Positions 1 to 10,997 of a stretch of DNA of 64,000 bases are shown here, piece after piece. A program made the translations under genes and the position numbers. The stretch comes from Litsea cubeba. Its lineage: Eukaryota; Streptophyta; Magnoliopsida; Laurales; Lauraceae. How positions within the stretch are numbered: the first letter of the stretch is position 1; each line of letters opens with the position of its first letter. The stretch spans positions 62,001 through 126,000 of the forward strand of contig WHSA01000187.1 of NCBI GenBank assembly GCA_012931725.1, in the 5' to 3' direction. The notes below the pieces were generated by a model. That model saw only the letters and a program-made list of their open reading frames with translations. It was not told where the DNA came from and ran no database searches.

Positions 1-840
1 TGGAGTGTTTATTGGTGACGAAATATTTTTGTCTTCCATAACTTATCCTTCTCGGTGACGAATTATGTTTGTCGCAAAAAGAAATCATATTTTATAACAA
101 AAATATTCGTCTCCAATGAGCTAAAATAATTCGCGTCACCGCAAATGAAATTGGCGCCTTATTTTCGTGACAAAATATTTTCGTCTTCCATAACTTATCC
201 TTATTAGTGACGAATTACGTTCGTCGTAAAAGCAAATTATATTTTGTGACAAAAATGTTCGTCTCCAATGAGCTAAAATAATTTGCCCCACAACTTATTT
301 TTTTGAGACAAATATATTTGTCGCCCATTTAACAGAAAGATGAAACGACATGATAGAGTGTTTATTGGTGACGAAATATTTTATCCTCCATAACTTATCC
401 TTCTCGGTGACAAATTACGTTCGTCGCAAAAACAAATCGTATTTTATAATAAAAATGTTCGTCTCCAATGAGCTAAAATAATCCGCGCCACCGCAAATGA
501 AATTGGCGCCTTATTTTTATGACAAAATATTTTCGTCTTCCATAACTTGTCCTTATTAGTGACGAATTACGTTCGTCGCAAAAACAAATTATATTTTGTG
601 ACAAAAATATTCGTCTCCAATGAGCTAAAATAATTTGCGCCAATGCAAATAAAATTGGCGCCTTATTTTGGTGACAAAATATGTTCGTCTCCCATAACTT
701 ATCCTTATTGGTGACGAATTACGCTCGTCGCAAAAAAAAATATATTTTTTGTGACAAAAATTTTCGTCTCCAATGAGCTAAAATAATTGGCGCCAACGCA
801 AATGAAGTTGGCGCCTTATTTTTGCAGACGAAATTTTGTT
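1..840. repeat. Subterminal tandem repeats of the left CACTA element
   Basis: A unit of about 150-190 bp recurs about five times. The shared word GTCTCCAATGAGCTAAAATA lies near 110, 260, 450, 612 and 764, each time followed by a GGCGCC or GCGCC-like block and preceded by GTGACAAAAAT. Copies differ by scattered substitutions, so the array is not freshly amplified. Confidence 0.75.
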
Positions 841-974
841 TTCGTCTCCTATACTTTTGAAAAAAATTAAAACAAACGACAAAATTTATATTTCGTCCTC
901 TTTGGGTGTTCTTTTAAGACAAAAAAAAATTTTGTCATCAGATTTCGTCACAACAGCCTAGATTTCTTGTAGTG
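1..974. mobile_element. CACTA transposon, one terminal region (rest lies outside the window)
   Basis: The stretch ends at 974 with TTTCTTGTAGTG, the reverse complement of a CACTACAAGAAA terminus typical of plant CACTA elements. The trinucleotide ATT follows as the likely outer half of a 3-bp target duplication. The interior is made of repeated blocks rich in GTGACGAA and TTCGTC words, as expected for the subterminal region where a TNPA-like protein binds. No coding sequence is present, and the other terminus lies to the left, so autonomous and deleted forms cannot be told apart. It appears to have inserted into the Helitron repeat array that begins just to the right. Confidence 0.75.
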
Positions 975-979
975 ATTTT

Positions 980-1520
980 TTAAGTGGGACCCAGATGAAT
1001 GGGGTCCACCATCTTTATTCTAACCGTCCATAAAATCAAATGATGCGGGCCGGGACCCATTAATTGATTGATAAAGATCAAATGATCAAATGATCATAGA
1101 CCTCTCAAATTGACCAAACCTAGCCTATTTAAGTGGGACCCCCAAGATGAATGGAGTCCACCATTTATATTCTAACTGTCCATAAAACCATCTGATGCGG
1201 GCTGGGACCCATGAATTGCTTGATAATGATCAAAGTATTAAATGATCATAGACCTCACAAATTGACCAAACATAACCTATTTAAGTGGAACCCCCCAGAT
1301 GAATGGGGTCCACCATCTCTATTCTAACTGTCCAAAAAAACATATTATGCGGGATGAGACCCATGAATTGATTTAAAAAGATCAAAGGATCAAATGATCA
1401 TAGACCTAACAAATTGACCAAATATTTTTAAGTGGGATCCAGATGAATGGGGTCCACCATCTTTATTCTAACCGTCCATAAAATCAAATGATGCGGGCCG
1501 GGACCCATGATTTGATTGAT
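980..1520. repeat. About 150-bp tandem repeat array inside Helitron A
   Basis: Four monomers carry the core GATGAATGGGGTCCACCATC (or a close variant) near 992, 1144, 1297 and 1442. Three monomer types can be told apart by the word after the core (CTTTATT, TATATT or CTCTATT) and by the bases before it. The order here is c-b-a-c, the same order as in the longer array at 36630-38366. Confidence 0.8.
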
Positions 1521-1558
1521 ATAAATTAAATTTTTTGAATTTAAAGGTTTGGATTTGA

Positions 1559-1787
1559 TCCACAAAATCGTTGAAGATATTACTTGAATGAAAATTCTTT
1601 TTGTAGTAAGGTAGATGGATAAATATTAGGAAATGATGGAGATTTATAGGAAGATATTTCTGTATGATTGGCCACAAAATCGTTGAAGATATTACTTGAA
1701 TGGAAATTCTTTTTGTAGTAAGGTAGATGGATAAATATTAGGAAATGATGGAGATTTATAGGAAGATATTTCTGTATGATTGAAAAC
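1559..1787. repeat. Tandem duplication (2 x about 114 bp) in Helitron A
   Basis: Two adjacent, nearly identical blocks both start with CACAAAATCGTTGAAGATAT and both end with TTTCTGTATGATTG. The copies differ at only a few bases, which points to a recent local duplication within the Helitron. Confidence 0.8.
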
Positions 1788-1841
1788 GGAAGGGAGGAAT
1801 GGAAGGGTTGGAAATGGAAGGAAGGAATGGAAGGGTGATAC

Positions 1842-2046
1842 ATCCCTTTGCTGCCACGTGTCTTGGATCCCTTTGCTGCCATGTGTCCATCTCCAAGACA
1901 TGCCAGATGTCCTCCTCCAAGACTTCTCATGAAGTGTATACATCCCTTTGCTGCCACGTGTCTTGGATCCCTTTGCTGCCATGTGTCCATCTCCAAGACA
2001 TGCCAGATGTCCTCCTCCAAGATTTCTCATGAAGTGTATACATCCC
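1842..2046. repeat. Tandem duplication (2 x about 101 bp) next to the Helitron A 5' end
   Basis: Two adjacent copies of a block contain CATCCCTTTGCTGCCACGTG and GACATGCCAGATGTCCTCC. A related single copy lies beside the 5' terminus of Helitron C at about 57520-57600, so this is family sequence of the Helitron 5' end. The block contains CACGTG, a G-box core. Confidence 0.75.
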
Positions 2047-2060
2047 TTTAGTAATATAGA

Positions 2061-2307
2061 TGTGCTAATGGAGGATCATCTGCTATGGGGATTTGAGGAT
2101 TTGGAATGAGATTCATTTGATTCAGATTGGTCAAAGAGAATGGGGCTTTGAAAATGGAGCTTTCTCCAGTGGGTATGGGAATACCAAACTGGAGGGCAAT
2201 ATGAGTCATTAAGAACCCATATGGAATGGCATTCTTTTGAGCCAGAGAATTTCGAAACTTGATGATTGTATGGCAGATGAGAGAAGGTAGACAAATGGGA
2301 GTGCCAG
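2061..2307 (-). pseudogene. 3' end of copia accessory ORF (copy 1), cut off by the LARD insertion
   Basis: On the minus strand this encodes the C-terminal part of the accessory protein found whole at 57618-58573 and again at 63070-64000. It includes the stretch around PIPTGESSIFKAPFSL and ends near IPIADDPPLA. The first part of the same ORF lies at 31269-31964. The two pieces are separated by the element at 2308-31263, whose GCCAG duplication lies at 2303-2307 and 31264-31268. The native stop has been replaced because Helitron A begins at 2060. Confidence 0.8.
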
Positions 2308-5300
2308 TGTCACGCCCCGAAACCGGGCCCTGCGGTGATCCGACCTCGGGGTGCGAAATTTTGGGATAAATTTGAAACTTTTTGTTATAGTTCCCAAGAT
2401 CCGCGTGAATGAGGATAATCACATTCCAACACCATCAGAGTATATTTTTCGCGGAAGCTAAACATGGTGTTACGACCCGTAATCCGTGGCCATCGGGTTC
2501 CGTGTCGCACGCAACCAATATCACAAAGCCATCAATAAACAGACTGGCATAGATCATACATCAGAGCACACTGAGCTGGTAGTAACAAACCTATTATTTC
2601 CCATATTCAAATTTCAATTAACAAGTGTCTTAATTACAAACCCAATAAAAAGGCTAATAAAGCCATACAACAATATATCCAACTAATAGAGATACTACCC
2701 TCAAAGATTTGATACGAACTCCGGTGCCAAACTTGACATCTAGATGATATCAATGGGCAGCCTCTCACGTCAGACCGGCGGTCCCACCGCCTCCTCTGAT
2801 CAAACACCTAAAACCAGAAAGAAGAAAGTGGCACCAAACAAACAGGGTCAGACACGACGGTCTGGCAAGTAAATAAACAAGTAATATGAAATAAAAGAAC
2901 ATACATAAAACCTGACGAAATCATCGTAAAACCAAATATAGAGTCTAAACAATAATAACAATAAATCGCGAGAAAACGCTCGAAAGACCGAATATAAGTA
3001 TCAAAGCAATAAAAGAACAATCTCAGAAGTACGAATGTTTCGAAAGATAGTAGCCCGCACAAAGCATTTAATGGTTGGAAATACCTTTCAAATCCTGAAT
3101 AATAGCGACAGTATGATAAATGATCGATATCATATACATTAACCAAATCAAAACATAAAAAAAAGCATAACCAACAAGAATCATAAAATAAGGTAATATG
3201 CAGATAAAACCTTGGCGACCACAAATAGCTAAATCCTCCTATTACCGAAGTAATAAGAGCAGACAGAAACGTAGCCACTGGACGTGGTACTAGAAATAGG
3301 ATCAGAACCGTAGCCATACAAATGGGACCGGCAGATCAAAAATCAGAACCGTAGCCATACAAATGGGACCGGCAGATAAAACCGTTGCCATGGTCAGTAC
3401 AGACAGAATCCAAGCTGCAGCTGGCGAACAAATTAAAGATCCCAAGCCGGGTGATCAGCCCGACAAGGTGACCTAAGCCTAGTGGTGCCTTTAGTTTTCA
3501 AAACTCGGACCGATACGAATCAAACCATAATACTAATCCCTTTGGCTCAGGGGCTCACACCACATAGCTCTGGCCCCGTCTTGCCTCGAGGTTTTATTTT
3601 CGAAATCATAGCCTCTTTGGCTCATGGGCTCGCACTACAAAGCTCTGGCCCCGTCTTGCCTCGAGGTTTTTATTTTCAAATACTAGCCTTATCAAAACAA
3701 TAGTCTCATCGAAGAAATCCCGAATGTGACGAACAGACCCCAATCTCTTTTCAAATCGAATCGGAGAAAACATACGAATATCTATGGTAAACCGTTCAAA
3801 TACGCATCAAAGTGATTTGTATAAAATCATACGATCAACCCTTTCGAACATGGGAAACCACATGATTTTATAACAAATCACCGATGCTATTTAAATTAGT
3901 TTACCCAAGAATACAAATACAAATACAAATACAAATACATGTTCTTACTTGAAATGGAATGGATAGTGGAGAATGACTTAATGCCTTGCCAAGGAACCAT
4001 CTCAATGCACATTTAACCTTTAAACATTGATTAATAAAAAGTGCGTTTGATGCCAATGAAAATCCATAATATTTAAATGATAAAGTGCGCATTGAGACTC
4101 GAATGATTCCCGGGTAATTTCACATACACTCATTCTCACATCATTCCCATTTCACAAATTTCCAAGTATCAAAAGTAATGTCAAAACTCTTAAAAACAGG
4201 CCCATAGCTGGCCTTAACCGAGCCCAAACAGTCTACTCATTTAACCCAAAACAGCCCTTTAAACATGGCCCGAACAGTCCTTAAAACAGCCCAAAAACTG
4301 ACCTTGAATGGCCCAAGAAACAAGTTTTAAAATAGCCCAAAAGCTGACCTTGAACAGGCCCACAAAACAGGTCTTAAAACAGCCCAAAACTAAACCTTGA
4401 ATGGCCCAAGAAACGAGTTTTAAAACAGCCCAAAACTGACCTCGAAACAGGCCCAAAACTGATTTCTAAATAGACCCATAAATCCACCTAAAACAGGCCC
4501 CAGGCTGGGCTGGGCTCAACCATTCTTTAACATAAAAAGACTGAATTATTTCATAGCAAAACCATTAATCAATCAAAACTACACTGAATCACCTCATCCC
4601 ATTTATGAATTCAGCATGAAAATCATAGATTAATCATAAGATAAATGTAAAGATATGAGCTGAGATCTCACATTGAGAAGTCCTTAATAAAATCAGAGAT
4701 TTTCATTCTGATGCCAACAAAATCATATAGACAGACTGAACATAAACCCAATGTTGTAAAACTGTTGGAAATCAAAATTTCCATGGCTAAGCTAATCATT
4801 TAAAATGGATCAAAACTTATAAATAAACAAGATTCAAATGCATGCATTCCAACAATTTATTCACTTGCAGAAATCTGAACATAGTTGAGTACAAAAACTG
4901 TAGAAATCTGAACATTAATTTGAACATAAACCTGCAGAAATCTGAACCTGGATTGGACACAAAAACCAGCAAAGATCTGAAATTGAACACAGCTAAACAC
5001 TAAGACTGGATGAGTTTTGAACACAGTTGTACACAAAATTCCTGCAGAAATCCAAACTCATTTGCACACTAAAACCCCAGCAGAAATTTGAATTCATTTA
5101 CACACAAAGAAAAATCCTGCAGAGATCTGAATGTTAACAAAACACTAACCTGGTTGGAATCTCAAACAGAAAATTAAGACATTGTAGAGAAACTAATCAC
5201 AGCTGAACATTAAAACCTTTATGAAACCAAAATATATATATAGCCAATGAAAATGAAAGAAAAGACATGGTTATTTCAAATTAAGCTTTAAAGAAGAAAC

Positions 5301-6221
5301 ATTATTTCATTAACTTGCATTCAAACCAGTTTATTCACTTGCCTTAGCCCAATGTCAAACCAAAAATCTCCTCAAGGATCTCTTCCTACAGCTGAACCGA
5401 GCTCTACAAAAAGCACCGAGAAATCCATTCAAAAATCTTCATTTTGAACAAACAAAACCCCCAATTCGAAAATGGGATTGCATGTATGAAAAACAAGCCC
5501 TACATGAGCTAAAAGAACTCCATGGAAGAGGGGAAATGAAGCTCTAACCTGTAGCTTGCTGAACAGGAAGGGACCAGCTGGGAGAAGAAGAAGAGTTGCA
5601 GAAAATCATTCAAAAGAGGGGGAAGTTTGGAGAAGAAGAGCTCTCCTCTTAGCTCTGTTGCAGAAATGTTTTTGGTTGCAGGATGAAATGAACGATGGGA
5701 GGGGGAAGAGGTCTAACTTAAGTGACTCAAAAGTGGGCCCATGACTGCTGAATTTTAAAATAGCTAAAACCTTATTTTTTGGGCCCCGGATGAGATCGAC
5801 GAAGAAGAGTAAAATGATCAGTGAAATTTCTACTTTCTAAAAAGTATATTTTCCCCAATTTCTGAAATTTTCGAAATTCATGGACAGATTTAGTGAAAAT
5901 GTCATTTTTGCCCATTTTCCTCGAAAAACGCATTTTCTGATCATCAAATCAAAATGGTCAAAACATGAAAGTTGTTAAACTTCATAAAATGAGTCAAAAT
6001 ACACCAAATTCATAATTTTTAGAAATCAGAAGTAATTTCCCATAAAAATACAAATCATATGGACCGGGTCAAACTAAAGTCAACGGTCAACAAAATCTCA
6101 AAGACTAAGGAAAAATCTAGTCAAACTCAAATACGCGGTCAAACTAAATCAAATCTCACTTAAAAAGCTAAACCACGATTAAAACAATGCTAAACAAAAG
6201 GATTGGGGTCGGGATCTTACA
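2308..6221 (-). repeat. 3' LTR of the LARD-like element
   Basis: This 3.9-kb copy matches 27275-31263 almost throughout. On the minus strand it starts TGTAAGATCCCGACCCC and ends CGGGGCGTGACA, giving TG...CA ends. Short internal repeats are visible: AACAGCCCAAAACTGACCTT-like units at about 4200-4500 and CTGCAGAAATCTGAAC-like units at about 4860-5150. Small ORFs inside (for example 2808-3317) occur in both LTRs only because the LTRs are copies, and they match nothing I recognise. Confidence 0.9.
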
Positions 6222-6233
6222 TCCTCCCCCCCT
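6222..6233 (-). other. Polypurine tract of the LARD-like element
   Basis: On the minus strand the purine run AAGGGGGGGAGGA directly precedes the LTR start TGTAAGATCC. This is the expected primer for plus-strand DNA synthesis, and it fixes the 2308-6221 repeat as the 3' LTR. Confidence 0.75.
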
Positions 6234-6636
6234 TAGAACCCATTTGGTCCTCCAAATGGCTTAAACCAAATCAAAATCAAAAACCCAAAAGACAAACGAA
6301 AACACTGACACCCTATGCTAGACCTCGGTGACTGAGAGATCCTCTTATCAAAGCTGACGGTGAAATGTGTCTGCAAGCAACATTCTGATTCGATTAAATG
6401 ATTCACACTATCCCACATATCTGCTCGAAAACAAACTTCTCTGACCAAACTGGTGTGCAACAATTCTTCTAAGCATCCTTGGTGTCATCTGTCGTTCCTG
6501 CACTGAATCATTTCTTTTACTTATTTCATCAGTCACTGTCGGTCAAGAAACTGCAATTTCTGCCTCTTTCTATCACTTTGGAAATCTGTGCCTTAAGTCC
6601 TTCAAAGTTGTACACGGCGCTCCCGATGCTTACAAG
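6234..6636 (-). other. Internal region of the LARD-like element, 3' part
   Basis: This is the short non-coding stretch between the polypurine tract and the Tat insertion. It continues at 25392 once the Tat element is removed. No conserved domain was recognised in any frame. Its last five bases, ACAAG (6632-6636), are the left target duplication of the Tat element. Confidence 0.7.
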
Positions 6637-7358
6637 TGTTGACACCAAAAATGTCACTTTGCCTTTTCAAGATCCAAAGAGCTACATGAAGTCGCAACTT
6701 GCCATAAATAGGCAATGCTGCTTCCAAAAATAAAATCTTGTCAGAATCAAACAAAAACTGCAAGATTCTTCCAGACAGCCAAAAGAGGAGTACACAAGAA
6801 GTTTCAAGCCATTTCAAGATCATTTGGCCTAACTTCGCTTCTCCGACAGCCAAATCAAGCCTCTCGGCGGTAAAGCTCTCCGGGACCATGATTTCCAAGA
6901 CAGAACCTATGGATCATCTTAAAATGACTCCAATAGGTTCCCTGTCAAATTTCAAGTCAATCGGACATCGGTTGACCGCACATCAAACCGCGACATCTTC
7001 ATCGCGACAAAAAGCAAGTCTGCAGGTGATAGGACCCCAAACGGCTTCAAAACTCAAACAAAAGCCTATGGTTGGTCTTATTTATTGCTCAGGAGGCTTC
7101 ACACCAAATTTCAGGTCATTCCGACATCGTTTGGCCCAGTTTCAGCTTCTGACGGAAAATCGGCAGCTCTGCGCGACAAAGTCTTCGGCTTTCTCAGGAA
7201 ATTGGAAACTTTGCAAAATAAAATGCAAGGATTCTCATCAGGTTTCCTACAAAGAAATCAGGCCAATAAATGATCAAAATGTCAAAGAAAAGTACAGAAG
7301 AAAAAAGAATCAAAAAAGAGCAAAAACGGACGCAAAACGGGACCAAAAAGGGGGAAAA

Positions 7359-7490
7359 CCCCCCCAGGGTCGCAGACCCCTGCGACCCTGGGCCAGGGTC
7401 GCAGGCCCCTGCGACCCTGGCCCAAGGTCGCAGGCCCCTGCGACCCTGGGCCAGGGTCGCCGGCGACCATGGACCCCGGGGTCGCCGGGA
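7359..7490. repeat. GC-rich inverted-repeat cluster in the Tat LTR U3 (also at 23744-23875)
   Basis: Repeated units such as AGGGTCGCAGGCCCCTGCGA are each close to perfect palindromes and occur head to tail about four times. They lie in an otherwise AT-rich LTR, about 0.7 kb upstream of the TATA box. The block is dense in CpG and able to form hairpins. Confidence 0.85.
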
Positions 7491-8149
7491 AAGCCCCGGA
7501 AACCCCGGTTTTCGCCGTTTTTTTCGCGATTCGAGGAGCCCAGCCTCTGGTACTTTCCAAAATTCATGCTTTTGAGACACCAAGTCCTCTGATATCCGTC
7601 CAAAACACGGGTAAATCATCAAGAGTATCAAAGACAGTATTGATCGCCACCCGGTCAACCAAAAAAAGTGTGCTTTCCACCCGACCGATCGAGAAATCGA
7701 CAGGACAGATGGCACCGACCCGCTGTTGGCAACAAACACCTGAAATTACATGGTCATCTGATGTCGATCTACATGAAGATCCATCGATAATCATCGACAG
7801 AAGAATTCCAAAAGACGTGGCACGGCCCGCGACTCTTCAGCTGCTCGGCGACCACTTAATGCGATTAATTGACTAGCTTTATTACAGTCATTAATCCATT
7901 TCCTTGGACGGCCCAATCAGAAGCAAGCATTTGGGAGTTACAAGTCAAGAGATTCATGGCATTTAACCCATGAAACTCCTCCCATCATGGCGATTAAAGG
8001 CGATTAAATGCCCTCAATCTCCTCCGGCCAATCAGAAGCCAAAAAAAAAAAGAGTTACAAAATAAACAATTCAATTTTGTAACTCCTCCCATTATGTGGC
8101 TTAATGACATTAAAAGCCCATAAGCTCTCCTAAATGGCTACCAAGAGCC

Positions 8150-8157
8150 TATAAATA
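8150..8157 (+). promoter_or_regulatory. TATA box of the Tat 5' LTR
   Basis: TATAAATA in the context GCCTATAAATAGGAGAGCAC is a textbook plant TATA element. Transcription should start about 30 bp downstream, which sets the U3/R boundary near 8185. The same sequence lies at 24534-24541 in the 3' LTR. Confidence 0.8.
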
Positions 8158-8651
8158 GGAGAGCACTCCAAAGGAATCCAGATCAGAAAAACACACAACA
8201 AACATCAGACAGCAGTCAGAAATCCAGAGAAAAGAAAAAGAGAGAAAACTCTGCGGAAGTTCTACACCGGCCACCGCAACAAGGTGACAAAAGTCCCTTG
8301 GGGGGTACCCCCCCCAAGGTCCTTGCCTTCTCCTCCTGCCTCCAATGGCTTAGATGTGGCTTTTCAGCCCGTCTACTCGGTTTTTTATTGGACATAGGAC
8401 CTTCCTTTGGTCTTTGTCTTCTAAAAACCCGAGGTTATAGCCAAGCCAAGTGAATCAAATAGCATCCTCTGTTCTCATCTGCATGGATGATGGCGAAGCC
8501 CACATATGGCTTGCGACCGTCAATCTAAACGAGTCCCCCACAATCTCCTGAGAAGTTAGATCCTCCTTTTCTTGCTTTTCATTGTAGTTTGTATTTTTTT
8601 AAAAAGAGACAAAAATCACAATTCTTGTCTTTCATTGTTGATAAGGATTGT

Positions 8652-8750
8652 AAATCGGCTATAAATGCCAAAATCGGCTATAAACGCCAAAAAATCGGCT
8701 ATAAACGCCAAAATCGGCTATAAATGCCAAAAAATCGCCTTTCACGGCAA
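8652..8750. repeat. GGCTATAAACGCC tandem motif in the Tat LTR
   Basis: Four or five copies of a 19-21-bp unit (CGGCTATAAATGCCAAAAT and close variants) lie downstream of the TATA box. A related unit is amplified in the internal region at 16527-16850. The copy in the 3' LTR is at about 25037-25135. Confidence 0.8.
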
Positions 8751-9005
8751 ATCAAGAAAAATGTCTCTTTTCTTAAATATATGTGCAATGGAAAACTTGA
8801 AAGAAGTTGATTTCCTTTTTACTTGCGAAGGTTGATCTCCGGATCACCACTTGCAATTCCAAGTAAAATAGAAAATCTGGCACACCCACAAAAAAAGAAA
8901 TGTTGATGCACGCCCCTTGCCCCCCGGTTACGAAAGGGTCGGACCCGACGGACTCCCACGTCCGCCGACCTCGGTAGAACCAAGCAGGAGCGCGGTCCAT
9001 CAAGC

Positions 9006-9022
9006 TGGCACACCCGGTGGGA
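9006..9022 (+). other. Candidate primer-binding site of the Tat element
   Basis: TGGCACACCCGGTGGGA starts three bases after the 5' LTR end and begins with TGG, as needed to pair with a tRNA CCA end. I cannot name the tRNA with confidence. Confidence 0.55.
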
Positions 9023-9260
9023 CTCGTTTATTTGAGAACACGATGCTAGAAATGAAATATTTGCATATCATATATTTTGCTCTATGCTTATATTTCTTTT
9101 CTCGATTCCTTGGCTACTTTATAATTGGTGGCCTATGTTGAATTCTGCAAAAAAAATGAGATGAGATTTTTTGTTTGGAAATTTCTAATTCTTTGAATTT
9201 ATTTCCATTCTTTCTCTTTTCAAAAAAAAAAAAATTTAAAAAAAAAAAACAAAAAAAATC

Positions 9261-9900
9261 AGATTTGTCATTTTTGGATTCAAAATTGAGAAACCTTGAT
9301 CCGTTCCTATCGTTCATCGCGCTTGCAGAAATGTTGAGCCTGTTCGACTAAGGTTTTGGGCCATGGTTTCTCTTCGATGAGTTCATCAAAAATAAAAAAA
9401 ATATATATATATATATAAAAAAAAAAAAAATTTTTTTAGATTTCTCAATTTGGATTCAAAATTGAGAAACCTTGATCCGTTCCTATCGTTCATCGCGCTT
9501 GCAGAAATGTTGAGCCTGTTCGACTAAGGTTTTGGGCCATGGTTTCTCTTCGATGAGTTCATCAAAAATAAAAAAAATATATATATAAAAAAAAAAAAAA
9601 ATTTTTTTTAGATTTCTCAATTTGGATTCAAAATTGAGAAACCTTGATCCGTTCCTATCGTTCATCGCGCTTGCAGAAATGTTGAGCCTGTTCGACTAAG
9701 GTTTTGGGCCATGGTTTCTCTTCGATGAGTTCATTAAAAATCAAAAAAATATATATATAAAAAAAAAATTTTTAGATTTCTCAATTTGGATTCAAAATTG
9801 AGAAACCTTGATCTGTTCCTATCGTTCATCGCGCTTGCAGAAATGTTGAGCCTGTTCGACTAAGGTTTTGGGCCATGGTTTCTCTTCGATGAATTCATAA
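9261..9900. repeat. Four tandem 164-176-bp units in the Tat leader
   Basis: Each unit contains GCTTGCAGAAATGTTGAGCC (starting 9321, 9497, 9669 and 9833), then TTTCTCTTCGATGAGTTCAT, then an A/T-only tract. Length differences between units lie in the AT tract, consistent with slippage during amplification. Confidence 0.85.
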
Positions 9901-10320
9901 AAATAAAAATAAAAAAAAAATATAAAAATAAAAAAAAAAGACATAGACCACTAAGGTTAAACCAACTGTGTTCTTTGATCATGGTTGATTCAAGAAAAGC
10001 CTTGTCCAGAGTGTGGAGACAGCTTGACTGTTCTAGGCAAGGGTCCTCCAAACGGGTTCATTAAGTAATCCTACCCTTACCTGGGGGCAATTCTATCAAT
10101 CAAGATTTCATAAGACCGGGTTAGGAGGCCTATGTGTACTCTCTCGTCTTTTAAATAAAAAAAAAATAAAAAAAATATAAAAATTTTAAAATAAAAAAAT
10201 AAAAATAAAAAAAAAAATTTTCAAAAAAAAATCTTAAAAAAAAAAAAAAATAAATAAAAAAAAAGATTTTTTTTTAAAAAAAAAATCTTCAAAAAAAAAA
10301 ACTTCAAAAAAAAAAACTTC

Positions 10321-10618
10321 CGTCATTTTGGGTTTAGATTGGAGAAATCTTGGTCTTCTTCTTTCTGAGCACTGGCGCTCGCGGAAATCGCTGAGCCCGT
10401 GTTCAGATTGGAGTGCCTTTTGCTCTCTTTGATAAACCCGATATTGGCCTTTCAAAAAAAAAAAAAACTCGTCATTTTTAGATTCAGATCCGAGAAATCA
10501 TGGTTCATTTCTTTCTGAGCACTGGCGCTCGCGGAAATCGCTGAGCCCGTGTTCAGATTGGAATACCATCTGCTCTCTTTGATGAATCCAATCTTGACCT
10601 TTCAAAACAGAGAATCTC
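10321..10618. repeat. Two tandem 149-bp units in the Tat leader
   Basis: Units starting at 10321 and 10470 share CTGAGCACTGGCGCTCGCGG followed by AAATCGCTGAGCCCGTG. They resemble the 9261-9900 units in layout (start word, AAATYGCTGAGCC, CTTTGATGAA-like word), so both arrays may descend from one ancestral repeat. Confidence 0.75.
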
Positions 10619-10997
10619 ATCTCATAGATGCGGTCTCAAAACATTTGTGTCTAGCGGTACTAGTACGCCCTTTCAGGGTCTACTGTATTGCGACCGGCAC
10701 ATTTGTAACTCCAACTTTATATTCTTCTTACCTCGAGCAAGCTCTGCTTCTCGATAAGTCGAATTTAAGTTCACAATTGCTTCTAGCAGTCACTGGGATG
10801 CCCATTCCGGGCTTACCATACCTGCGATCAGAACAATTGTACCCTCTATGGCATTTTGCCTTCCTCATATTGCTTGGGTCATCTACCTCGAGCAATTTGA
10901 AAAGACGAAACCATAGAACTTCCCATTTATGATCATTATATTCTTGTGATTACTAATGGATGTGGTCTTGTTTCAGAAATTTTCGAAAAAACTAACA

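Larger units (their letters stand above)
975..2060 (-). mobile_element. Helitron A, 5' part (non-autonomous)
   Basis: Read on the minus strand it begins at 2060 with TCTATATTACTAAAGGGATG, a Helitron-like 5' end (TC start, AT-rich), preceded by host A. The same terminus occurs at 38593 and 57617. The boundary is supported by an unoccupied paralogous site at 63069/63070. Going inward it holds two tandem duplications and then a 145-150-bp repeat array shared with Helitron B. No Rep/helicase coding was found, so it is non-autonomous. Its 3' end is not identified because the CACTA element at 1-974 interrupts it. Confidence 0.7.
6637..9002 (+). repeat. 5' LTR of the Tat element
   Basis: It begins TGTTGACACCAAAAATG and ends GGTCCATCA, and it matches 23022-25386. 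It contains a GC-rich inverted-repeat block (7359-7490), a TATA box at 8150-8157 and a short tandem motif downstream (about 8652-8750). ORFs of up to 284 codons inside it run through the GC-rich palindromes in several frames on both strands and are not believed to be genes. Confidence 0.93.
9003..10997 (+). other. Untranslated leader of the Tat element (repeat-rich, likely spliced)
   Basis: This is about 2 kb between the primer site and the gag start. It holds about four copies of a 164-176-bp unit (about 9261-9900), A-rich tracts (about 10150-10320) and two copies of a 149-bp unit starting at 10321 and 10470. TCTTGTTTCAG ends just before AAATTTTCG, about 25 bp upstream of the gag AUG, and looks like a 3' splice site. 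The leader may therefore be shortened by splicing. An open frame of 127 codons at 10549-10932 resembles nothing known to me. Confidence 0.65.

Noticed and set aside
2808..3317. 169-codon minus-strand ORF, also at 27775-28284
   Set aside because: Inside the LARD LTRs; hydrophobic composition arises from AT-rich sequence, and no family resemblance or supporting start context was seen.
6738..7592. 284-codon ORF, repeated exactly at 23123-23977
   Set aside because: It lies in the U3 of the Tat LTR. Repetition is due to LTR identity, and the open frames on both strands come from the CpG-rich palindromes.
10549..10932. 127-codon ORF in the Tat leader
   Set aside because: It starts within the 149-bp repeat, has no recognised motif, and ends just before the likely splice acceptor. 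Treated as leader.
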